From positions 558,001 to 622,000 of the forward strand of contig NC_071329.1 in NCBI RefSeq assembly GCF_010183535.1: a DNA stretch of 64,000 nt, written 5' to 3'. Each line of letters begins with the position of its first letter. Position 1 is the first letter of the stretch. The position numbers and the translations under genes were made by a program. Source of the DNA: Caenorhabditis remanei (Eukaryota > Nematoda > Chromadorea > Rhabditida > Rhabditidae). Under the pieces are notes generated by a model that was not told the origin of the DNA, did no database searches, and saw only the letters and a program-made list of their open reading frames with translations. Positions 1 through 14,601 of the stretch are shown here, one piece after another.

Positions 1-2361
1 TACAGACATCTGGGCGACAGGACACACATACAGACAAAAAGACGCCGAAAAATAATATCCGAAAACTCGTCCTAAAAGTCCTAAACAAGAGTCTTTGATT
101 CTGACACCAAAAATATCTCAAACACCTTTTTCAGCATAATTAGTAAATTTTTATCAGAAAAAAACTAACTAAAACAAACAAGTTATGGCTTAGATACGCC
201 ATTGCGTACAGGAGCTTTTGGAGCAAAAAGTCCAACTGCACTTTTTGAAAATTACAATTCAAAAGAGCGGATTTGGAACGATCGGGGTAGAAATTTATAG
301 AGAGTTCTCAACGCATACGGAAAGTCGATTCCCTTGTCAATGTTTTGAGTCATCCGAATAGCTGGACACCCCTGACCCCCAACTATCTTGTTAACTCTAT
401 CACCCTCTCTCTACAGTATACCGATTCGGCAAAAAGAAAACCGATTGACAAAAAAGTTTCTTGTTTATGATGTCCTCAAAAGGAACACCGCCGCGCCCGC
501 CTCACGGTCAAAAACTGGTGGCAAACACAAGACAGTGCGGATGTTACAAAATGATGAGACTTGTTAACTGTTCCCCCTTTTCCTCTAAATCAATGGAGCC
601 TTCACTAATCGTATTTCTTAATACGGGGCACACGGGCGGCGCCGACACGTCTGCAGTCAACCGTGCGGCGCTTTGATCTTTGCGGCACCACAGTGCCACA
701 GGAGAGGGATTTGGCGCGCAGTGGAGGGGGGAGGTGTCCGTTTTGATGGACAGGACGGGCAAAAACGAAGGAAGGAGGGGGGAAACCGTTTTTGATTAAC
801 TGGTCAGTGAAATGGATGGCATTGTGATGGTGTTGTGGTTGTGGTTTTTCTGGTTTTGTTGGTGGTGGTGGTGGCCTCCATTTTTAGGACCGTTTTTCTT
901 CTTAGTGGACTTTTTGGGGTCCATTTTTAGGTATCTAAGTTTTAGAAGAGTTTTAAGTTAAGATTGAGAAATGTAGTTAGTTTTAGAAGGAACTGATACA
1001 CAGATGACTGATTAGATAACGGCTGAGCGGAATTCCGCCTCCTGCCATTCTAAAACCCGAATTTCGCTCAACTCTGATTTTGTTGGCTTAGATTTTCTTT
1101 CTTATTTAGATTTTACTCAATAATGATGACATGGTTTGTATCCCAAAAGCTACCGGCTGGACATGTTAACTGTGTAAATTTATCTAATTTTTTTCATTTT
1201 CGAAAACAACTAAACTTTCCGAATTTTATAGGTTAGGTAATTGTTCTCGAAAAACTGTTTTCATTGGTTAAAAATAATATTGACAAATCCAAGCATACAC
1301 ATTGTCAATCAAAAATTTAGATCGATGATTACTTTTAATTAAGACGAAACTACTCAATTTTCAAAAAAAAAAAAGAAATTTCTGAAGCCGCTCTACTCCC
1401 AATTATCATCACTGCGTAGTTATCCTTTTAGTAAGACTTATACGACATCCGGACAAACAGGAATTCCTGAATTTTCCGATTTAGATAACTGACAAAATGC
1501 ACTGCAGCACCTTCGAGCACACTATTAGCCAATTTGGAATTTCATGTGAGAAAGCTGAAAGTTTGAGAGCTCATACCTCGGCTCGCAGAGACATTTACCC
1601 GATTTTGACTGCAGAAATGGACTCAACTTAGTCGAAAGTACTTGTGACCATATTTTTTATCCCTTGTGAGAATGTAGCAGACACCTAGGCTCCTGTCATG
1701 CAGGATTTACAAAGATTTTCTAAGCCTTAGACCCCTTCTGACATCCGGACATCCCTACCCGATACCCTTCCCACTATACCTTTTTCTTCTCTCAATTAGC
1801 CTAATATATATGTAATAATCACCCCCTTCTTGAACCTTTTTTCGATCCCCCTCCCATCTGAAGGTATACGGTAGCAGTAGTATCATTCATTCCAAAACGT
1901 TTTATAATATTAGGTGAGAGACAGAGTAGTTATCTATTATTATAATAAAATTCCACATTCATTAAATGGTGCTGAGAAAGGGCGGTGGTGTACTTGAATT
2001 TAATAGAAACTTTACGGAATTTATGATCTGGTCTTGACACCAAAAAAATCGAGAAAAAAACAGAGGTGGTGGCGTCTAGAATTGGTTAATAATATAGAGG
2101 GTGACGATGAAGAAAAAGAAATAGAGAGGAGGAAAAGGAAGACAATAGGAGGAGGGCTAGTACTAACTACTAGTTGACTAAGAATTAGAAAAAAATATGA
2201 GCGTAAAACTTTTTTGAACTTTTTGTGAGAGTTGTCTAGTCTAGCTCTCAAAACCGGGAGAGCTTCGTTTATTGAACATCTGAAGCATACAGACAAACAG
2301 ACAGAAAAAAAGAAGCTAGACTTCAACCACCACAATTACAGTACCGCTTAAAAGTACATAT

Positions 2362-2705
2362 ATGAAGATTTGGTTTTTTCAATTTAAAACGCCAAACTTT
2401 GAGATTGTGTCACGGTAATACTTATTGTACCATCAAGTACATTTTAAGTGGATCATACAAATCAAAGGTAGAACTCCATTTTTGTAGTTGACAACTTTTT
2501 TGTACGGACACTCACTAGAGAGTTATGGTCTTTTTAAAGGGACGGCTCAAAAATCGCACTATTTTGCACTGAAAAGAGTCGATTTGAGGGAGAAATTACT
2601 TTGACGATATGTAACTTGCTTGGGAGTGTTCGTAGAAAAAAGTTGTCAATTACCATGATACAATCTCAAAGTTTGGCGTTTTCAACTGAAAAAGGCACAA
2701 AATTG
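2362..2705. repeat. Palindromic MITE, family 1 (TTGTACGGACAC family)
   Basis: The ends are inverted copies of a sequence containing AACGCCAAACTTTGAGATTG, read one way at about 2386 and complementary at about 2660-2685. The interior carries GTAGTTGACAACTTTTTTG near 2487, followed by a tract with TACGGACACTC, and a partly complementary copy near 2620-2650. Related copies occur at 5930-6080 (partial), 7452-7740, 42640-42770 (partial) and 48043-48442. No transposase is visible, so this is a non-autonomous element. Confidence 0.7.
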
Positions 2706-3087
2706 TTGGGCACCCAAGAAAACAGACATACATCTTAACATCCGGACTTATAGGGTTATAGGTAAAAAGTTTGGAACTCTTAAATCTGGAAGAAATTGGT
2801 TAGCTTATTTGTATTTCTCAAAAACAGGTGTTTTTAGATTGTTTGACATCATGTCCTAGTTTTCGAACTCCCTGGCCTAGCTTTCTCAATTTAAAATTAT
2901 TGTTTTTTCAGCATAAGCTATAGATAACATTATGATGCTTGTTTTTGTAGTTTACCACTTTTTGATATCTCTTCAGGCTATTGAGAGTATTTTGTTTAAA
3001 CTTGATCTGCTGATTCACCTGAGAGAGTTAGTGATACAAAATTTGGTAGCCTGAGATCCTATTGTTTGTTTTAACACATATTAGCAG

Positions 3088-3215
3088 GGCAAACTTCTTG
3101 CCACCGCGCTCTAGCGAAACTGAAGAAAATTGTGTGCGAAATTGAGAGAATCAGAGAAAAATATACATTTTTCAAGGGGATTTCGGTGGAGCGCAGTTGT
3201 AAGAACTGTGGCGAG
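3088..3215. repeat. Short hairpin element, family 2, copy 1
   Basis: A compact hairpin of about 110-130 bases. One end reads CACCGCGCTCTAGCGAAACT and the other is a near complement around GGTGGAGCGCAGTTGTAAG. The middle holds AAGAAAATTGTGTGC and a complementary-like tract ending in TTTTTCAAGGGG. Very similar copies lie at 37826-37925 and 52782-52905, so it is a dispersed family. Confidence 0.7.
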
Positions 3216-3219
3216 CTAA

Positions 3220-4401
3220 CACAGGCAAACCGCTCCGGATGAAATTTGGTCCAAACGCGGATGAACACTCGGCGTCAAAACGATACCAAAAAAGACATCA
3301 AATTTGGTCCTAATTTGGACCAATTTTAATCCTCTGCGGTCGGCAGCGGAAAATTTGGGCAGGGGTTCCCCGGATCAGAATTTTCTGGTTCTTTCTAATT
3401 GTGAATAGTTAACAAGCAACAAACAATTGTATAAAAGTACATCAATATTTATTTTATTCAAACTTAAGAAAAAACTTAGAAAAAATTTGGAAAACTCAGT
3501 GGAAAAAATGGAAAAATCGAATATTTGGCGATTTGTTTTTGATTTTGCTTCTTGATCTGGTTCCGGGGCGCCATTTATGGGTCGACGACGATCTAAAAAA
3601 TGATTTTTAGTTATTATCGGTGATACTCTTTAGTTGAAATCTTTCTGCACAAATCTTGTTGAAAATAATTTTTTAAGTCAAAAGAAGATTTTTTCATTCG
3701 TAAATTTTCTTAATTGTAGAGCAGATACTTCGAAACTATTTTTGGTTAAAATTGAAGTGAGAACTCGAAAAATTAAACTATTTCACATTCTGATTGAAAT
3801 TTCCAAATATTTCCAAAATATTTCTAAATTTATCATACTATTTTCTTCCTATTTCAATGTCCATATGAACCAAAAGTATTGTTTCAAAATTTCGGAATTC
3901 TAGTGTTGCGCAAAAGCACTTACAGTTATGGGAATGCATCGTAAACACATAAAAGTGCGCAGACCAGAATCCAAACGTCGGAAGCTCTTCTGAAAAGACA
4001 ATTGTCAATTTTGTTTATTTTCAGAACGAAACTCACTTCTATGTCTTTTGAATAGGGTAGTTCCGCGATTCAGGCCAATTGGTAGACGATTTTTGAATGT
4101 AATTGACTGAAATTCACTTATTTTTGTTTAGAAAGCGAAAAATCTCACAGGAAAAACGTAAAAATAAAAGAAAATGAAATAAAATTGAAAATGAATGAGT
4201 GCCAACTCATCCACATTTTATCCTCGTTTCATCCTCGGTGCTTTTGAGATCCCCCCAAAAATGAGGACGCCCGCATCTCACCCGCGTTTCATCCTCAAAA
4301 CGGCTTTAAACCGCGTAGGATGAAATTAGGGCCACGTTTGGTCTTAATTTCGTCCTTCGCCCGCGTTTGACCCGCGTTTCGTCATCAGCGGTTTGCCTGT
4401 G
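3220..4401. mobile_element. Possible hAT-like element with TIR CACAGGCAAACCGCT
   Basis: The left end CACAGGCAAACCGCT at 3220 is exactly inverted at 4387-4401 (AGCGGTTTGCCTGTG). Both sub-terminal regions contain Cs and Gs spaced in motifs such as GATGAAATT and CCCGCGTTTCATCCTC, which recur several times at 4225-4385. I could not find a convincing target-site duplication, so the outer limits are uncertain. No transposase is visible. Confidence 0.5.
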
Positions 4402-5126
4402 AATAGTAAAATAGAAAATGTCATACTGATCATTTTTCTGTTTTCACTTGTTATTTTTTGTTGATATCTTTGCAGGTTCTAGAGGCAAAAGTTACAATAC
4501 CTAGGAACCCGAATATGGCCACCAAATCCCATTTTTCTTCATATTTTTAAATTTCTTACAACAAATTCAAATATTGACATGACACTAATCCCTCCTAAAG
4601 ACGTTCCCCCTCTCCTCCTCTAATCTGCTAACGAGTCTTGACAGTTCTCATTTTCCTTATTTTGACACATCTCCTGTTCAAAAATTTCCATGTTCTACAT
4701 ATTCCAATATTCTTGTTACTTACTAACAATATATATGTGATACCACATACCCCAGACAGGTTTACCTACTTTCCAACAATATGAGAACACAATTGCTCTC
4801 AGCGGGTGGTCCGTATGGGCCATGGAGGCAACGTCTCTCCCAACACGCTATCATCATTAACTGGTTTCGTATTCTTAATATAGGTTAGAGTTACTAAAAC
4901 ACTAAAACAAAGACTTCCTCACCCATACACAATAATCATTCTGTAAGTTAGTCGTCTCACCACCCGACGCCTTCACTGGCTAGCCCCGCCCCCTTCCCTC
5001 CATCTATGGCGCCGCCCATCATATCTAAGGGACACATTGTCTTCGTGTGCTTCTCTTTATACCAAAACAAATTGACATTCTGATTCTGATTTACTCTTTC
5101 TTCTACTATTTGATATTATTAATATT

Positions 5127-10248
<5,122 letters not shown>

Positions 10249-11190
10249 TTCTAAATTTCTGTATTTCATTTTTCCATTTTTCATTCCTCCCGTGCCCATA
10301 ATTCCCCCTGTCATCTTGTCTTTCTGAAATTTTTTCGAGATTCGTTTATTTTTTCGCTCACAGACATTTCGAGACCAGTTTTTGAAACATCTGATTCCCA
10401 AATGTCCTGCTGAGCCGGGTTTTCTATTTTATCCATTCTTTAAGCTACATTCCTTCCTTATTTTTTCCCCAGAATTCATATTTTCGGTGTTTGTGTCTTT
10501 TATAGTTTGATATAACTAACAGTATTAGTCCCTCTTTATCATCTGTTGTGGAAAATTCGATTGCGCTCCATTGACCATCCGGTTAGATTATAAATTATTA
10601 AAGAGATTATAAAAATTTCAAGTTTTTCGATGGGATTATTAAAGAAAATGGGCACTAAGGGAGTTTTGGCACTAAAATTTTCAGATTTTTAGGAAAATTT
10701 TTGGTTGGAAGTTTGGGTCTGTTCTTTGACATTTGCAGCAACAGAAAGTCATAAAAATCGTAAATCAAGTCTCCTGAGAATCGACGATCAGCAAAAATCA
10801 GATTTTGTGAATTTTCGAAAATTTGACAAATTTACAAAATCTGCGGTTTTTAACCATCTTTTCTTAATTTTATGGTTTGTTTCCGTTCAGAAGCAAATTT
10901 CAGACATCGAAAATCAAAAATCCAGCTAAAATAACACCGAAAAACTCATTTTCTTCCACCCGGGTCTCCCGGGCACATCCCTGAATTAGAACCGCACAGC
11001 TTGCAGTTTAAGCTCCGCCCACAACTCCCTGCGCTTGCGCGTTTAAGTCCGTTAAATTTTTTGAAAATCAGTATGAATCTAATTTCATCTATGATTCATA
11101 GCAAGAACAACTGCTTGTAGGACTGAGTGACTGGAATCAGAAAAAATGAACGTTAAGAAAAGAAGAAAGAACTTTATTCATGAGAAAGTT
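10249..11190. other. lin-31 3' flank
   Basis: AT-rich, with several AATTATTAAAG-type sequences near 10590-10640 that could serve as the lin-31 polyadenylation region. No coding signal is visible apart from a short open frame (10705-10929) without splice support. Confidence 0.5.
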
Positions 11191-12120
11191 TCAAAAAGAA
11201 AATAAAAAATTGTTGGAAGAGAATTCGCTCATAAATGTATTCACCGGATCATTCAGTATCACCGCGTGGATGTAATCATCGAGAATTCTCTTATCTTTTG
11301 TGCGCGTAGAACTTACTCCTAAACGCATGGAACAGTAGACAAGCCACTGATCCGGAGTAGTTCCTATAGACACGCGTGCGAAGACCTCTCGTAAGAGGTT
11401 CTCCGACTTTGCGAACATGGTTCGCGTATATTCTAAGCGAGTAGAACTTACTCCTAAACGCATGGAACAGTAGACAAGCCACTGATCCGGAGTCGTTCCT
11501 ATGGACACGCGTGCGAAGACCTCTCGTAAGAGGTTCTCCGACTTTGCGAACATGGTTCGCGTATATTCTAAGCGAGTAGAACTTACTCCTAAACGCATGG
11601 AACAGTAGACAAGCCACTGATCCGGAGTAGTTCCTATAGACACGCGTGCGAAGACCTCCCGTAAGAGGATCTCCGACTTTGCGAACATGGTTCGCGTATA
11701 TTCTGTGCGAGTAGAACTTACTCCTAAACGCATGGAACAGTAGACAAGCCACTGATCCGGAGTAGTTCCTATGAACACGCGTGCGAAGACCTCCCGTAAG
11801 AGGATCATCGACTTTGCGAACATGGTTCGCGTATATTCTAAGCGAGTAGAACTTACTCCTAAACGCATGGAACAGTAGACAAGCCACTGATCCGGAGTCG
11901 TTCCTATGGACACGCGTGCGAAGACCTCCCGTAAAAGGATCCCCGACTTTGCGAACATGGTTCGCATATTTTCTGTGCGAGTAGAACTTACTCCTAAACG
12001 CATGGAACAGTAGACAAGCCACTGATCCGGAGTAGTTCCTATGAACACGCGTGCGAAGACCTCCCGTAAGAGGATCTCCGACTTGAAAAAGCTAGAGTGA
12101 TTGTTGTGTACACTCATCAT
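11191..12120 (-). CDS. Unknown protein made of six 45-residue repeats
   Basis: The reading frame runs from an ATGATG at 12120-12115 to TGA at 11193-11191, about 309 codons. A strong acceptor (ACATTTTTCAG) ends at 12163, so the exon begins at 12162 and could be cis- or SL-trans-spliced. A consensus AATAAA lies at 11178-11173, only about 12 bases past the stop, which supports a real transcript. The protein is a short leader (MMSVHNNHSSFFK), about six copies of a 45-residue unit containing LLREVFARV, GTTPDQWLVYCSMRLGVSST and RTMFAKS, and a unique tail ending FSSNNFLFSF. I do not recognise the unit; no signal peptide or known catalytic motif stands out. A second frame across the repeats is also open, so the coding frame is not proven. 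It diverges from mcm-2 across a shared inverted-duplicated promoter region. An upstream exon between 12163 and 12930 cannot be excluded. Confidence 0.5.
   Translation of the reverse strand: MMSVHNNHSSFFKSEILLREVFARVFIGTTPDQWLVYCSMRLGVSSTRTENMRTMFAKSGILLREVFARVSIGTTPDQWLVYCSMRLGVSSTRLEYTRTMFAKSMILLREVFARVFIGTTPDQWLVYCSMRLGVSSTRTEYTRTMFAKSEILLREVFARVSIGTTPDQWLVYCSMRLGVSSTRLEYTRTMFAKSENLLREVFARVSIGTTPDQWLVYCSMRLGVSSTRLEYTRTMFAKSENLLREVFARVSIGTTPDQWLVYCSMRLGVSSTRTKDKRILDDYIHAVILNDPVNTFMSEFSSNNFLFSF
11306..12095. repeat. 135-bp tandem repeat, six copies
   Basis: Copies begin at 11306, 11441, 11576, 11711, 11846 and 11981; the period is exactly 135 in every case. Each holds ACTCCTAAACGCATGGAACA, a TGATCCGGAGT block and a perfect 6-bp-arm palindrome GCGAACATGGTTCGC (slightly altered in copy 5, absent from the last). 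Copies differ mainly at a few positions (for example TATAGACACG, TATGGACACG, TATGAACACG), which indicates recent expansion or gene conversion. Confidence 0.95.
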
Positions 12121-12344
12121 GGCTTTTTCTTCCAGGTTATCGAGAACTATTTGGCGTCGGTTCTGAAAAATGTGAATGTTTAAAAGATATTGGAAAAAAA
12201 AACGAGAAGAATGATAAGAAAAGACACGGAGAAAGCAGCGAAAACGGATTTCAGCGGAAAAAAGTCTTATCATTCTTATATATAAAAGACAATTGGTGCT
12301 TCGTCTGTCTGTCTGAGGCACTGTCCGCAACGGTTTTGGAAATA

Positions 12345-12428
12345 GAAAAAAAACTGAGCCAGCGGGCAAAACCAAACTGAAATGCTGTACAGCGACCGCC
12401 GCTTTAGAGCATTCGGCCATGCCGGCAC
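12345..12428 (-). pseudogene. Degenerate tRNA-like (Leu/Ser type) sequence
   Basis: On the minus strand, TGGCCGAATGCTCTAAAGCG resembles a class-II tRNA box A. The flanks GCCGGC and GCTGGC can pair as an acceptor-like stem, and a run of eight Ts follows, like a pol III terminator. Box B is poorly matched (GGTTTTGCCC), so this is a tRNA-derived relic or SINE end rather than a working tRNA. The only ATG of an upward extension of the repeat-gene frame lies in it. Confidence 0.3.
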
Positions 12429-12920
12429 GTTTGGGAGTCGGAGGTGACGTAAACGAGGAAAGAACAACGGATGACAGGAAGTTAGAGTCTGGCAGAACAT
12501 TAAAGGAAAACCCAACGATACAAGTAGCAAGAACGTTCACAAAAAGAACTGAAAACTGTAGAAAACGGTAGAAATCTGTTGCCAAGAGAAAACAACAGAA
12601 CTTCCTCAATTTAAATCGAAAAATGTAAAGTTTATTATCGAAATAAAAAAGAAGTGAAAATCGAAGAATATTTGAATGGAACTGCTCTGGATAACCGCTA
12701 TTAGGTTTCTTAAGTTCAGGTTAGACTGGATAAATGCAACAAGGAAAACTTGAATAAATCGTGAATGATTTCACGGAAGTGTGCTTGATAAAAAGGAGAA
12801 ATATCATTTATAAGTTTTTTGAGTTAGCTGGTTAAAAATTGCAAAAATAGGGAACATTTTGCAGTAACGAACCCGTTGCCTCACGACTACTATCAATATT
12901 TTCACACTAGAACTGTCGAA

Positions 12921-14595
12921 AGTTAGTTAGGTACCTGAACGAAATAATGCCATTTTGAGGAGGAAAACTAGAACAAAAACCGAAGAATAGCGGAAATTAG
13001 AAATTTTTGGTTTAAAACGAGGTTTAAATTATGAAAATTTGATAGATATGATGTCAAAAACCAGATTTATAACGTTTTAACCGAAAAACCGTGCAAAAAG
13101 TTAGAAATCTCGATTTTCATGGATTCTGTACGAAATTCTCCCGTAAATAGGTTTATTCCACTCGAAAACCGCTGAAAAATCACTTTTGCACACCAAAATT
13201 GACGGAAAAATGTGAAAATTCGGGAAAACGGGCGGAAATAGGAAATTGTTGGCTTAAAATCGGGGTTCGAACTATGAAAATTTGATAAATATTATCTCCA
13301 GAAACAAATATTCAACTTCTAATACGGTGAAATCTACAAAATCTACTTTTAACTTTAAAAAAACCGAGTAAAAGTAAGAAATCTCGATTTTCAAGGTTTC
13401 CTGCACGAATTTCTTCGAAAAATAGGTTCATTCCACTGGAAAATTGCTGAAAAATCAATATTTTAACACTAGAACTGTCGAAAAAGTGTGAAAATTCAAA
13501 AAAATTCGAGAAAAATGAGCGGAAAATGCGGTAAAACAATTCGAATGCGCGAAATTGGACATTTTCGGAAAACAACTCAAAAAAATTTAGTTCAACGTTT
13601 TTCATCACGGCCTTGGGGCGGGTTGTGGAAATCCTCGTCGTTTTTTCTTCAAAAATCAGTCAAAAACACAGAAAAATGACGATAAACGATCCAAAACTAG
13701 AAGAATATCGATATTTAGAGGTTTCTAGACCGAATTTTACGATTTTTATACTCAAAATGACTGAAAAACTGCTTAAAAATAAGTTTTAGACAAAAATTAG
13801 ATGATAAAAACACTGAATTTAAAGAAAAATCTGTGAAAAATTGATTAAAAAACCTCTCTAATTTGAAAAACGCGCCAAAAATAGACCTCAATGACGTCAC
13901 ACGGCAGCAAACGCGCCCCATCGAACACCAAAATTTGAATGGCGCGAAGGCGCCAATTTCGCGCATTCGAATTGTTTTACCGCATTTTCCGCTCATTTTT
14001 CTCGAATTTTCGTGACTTTTCACACTTTTTCGACAGTTCTAGTGCGAAAATATTGATTTTTCAGCAATTTTCCGGTGGAATGAACCTATTTTTCGAAGAT
14101 ATTCGTGCGAAAATCTTGAAAATCTAAGTTTTCTAACTTTTTACTCGATTTTTTAAAATTTGAAAATAGTTTTTGTAGATTTCACCTTATAAGATGTTAA
14201 ATATTTGGTTCTGGAGATTATATTTATCAAATTTTCATAGTTCGAACCCCGATTTTAAGTCAACAATTTCCTATTTCCGCTCGTTTTTCCTGAATTTTCA
14301 CATTTTTCCGTCAATTATGGTGTGAAAATAGTGATTTTTCAGCGATTTTCGAGTGGAATAAACCTATTTACGGGAGAATTTCGTACAGAATCCATGAAAA
14401 TCGAGTTTTCTAACGTTTTGCACGGTTTTTCGGTTTAAACGTTTAAATCTGGGTTTTGACATCATATTTATCAAATTTTCATGATTTAAACCTCGTTTTA
14501 AACCAAAAATTTCCAATTTACGCCATTTTTCTTTTCTTTTTTCTAGTTTTTCCCCTTAAAACTCATTTTTTTCTTCTAGGTACCTAACTAACTAA
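12921..14595. repeat. Inverted duplication of the mcm-2 upstream region
   Basis: The left arm is about 12921-13560 and the right arm about 13950-14595, reverse complements with scattered changes, around a spacer of about 390 bases. The outer tip of the right arm is the mcm-2 leader (AGGTACCTAACTAACTAACT). Its inverse AGTTAGTTAGGTACCTG marks the left tip. Each arm is itself made of diverged direct units of roughly 240 bases (compare 13002 with 13243). The arms show regularly spaced A-runs and T-runs. Confidence 0.85.
13871..13964. promoter_or_regulatory. E2F-like sites, probable mcm-2 core promoter (possibly bidirectional)
   Basis: CGCGCCAAAA at 13871-13880 (TTTTGGCGCG on the other strand), GGCGCGAA at 13941-13948 and TTTCGCGC at 13957-13964 match the E2F consensus TTTSSCGC. 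The complementary GCGCGAAA recurs in the left arm near 13547. MCM genes are classical E2F targets, so this cluster, about 640-730 bases upstream of the mcm-2 start, is the best promoter candidate. It lies at the centre of the inverted duplication and faces the repeat gene on the other side. Confidence 0.5.
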
Positions 14596-14601
14596 CTGAA
14601 A

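Larger units (their letters stand above)
1..5126. other. gene-free region upstream of lin-31
   Basis: I find no credible coding exon in these 5.1 kb: open frames are short, AT-biased and lack paired splice signals. It holds three inverted-repeat elements (about 2362-2705, 3088-3215, 3220-4401) and a fragment near 1550-1640 that recurs at 25.9 kb and 40.9 kb. The proximal 500 bases before the lin-31 start contain pyrimidine-rich stretches but no promoter motif I can name with confidence. Confidence 0.6.

Noticed and set aside
11291..12022. Second open frame through the 135-bp repeats
   Set aside because: Less likely than the 12120-11191 frame because it starts inside a repeat, but kept as a question in the findings.
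11306..12095. CRISPR-like regular repeat array
   Set aside because: Repeats are contiguous 135-bp units with no variable spacers, in a eukaryotic genome; it is a coding-type tandem repeat.
13312..14127. Open frames in the mcm-2 upstream inverted repeat
   Set aside because: They mirror each other across the palindrome and are Phe/Lys-rich products of phased A/T sequence.
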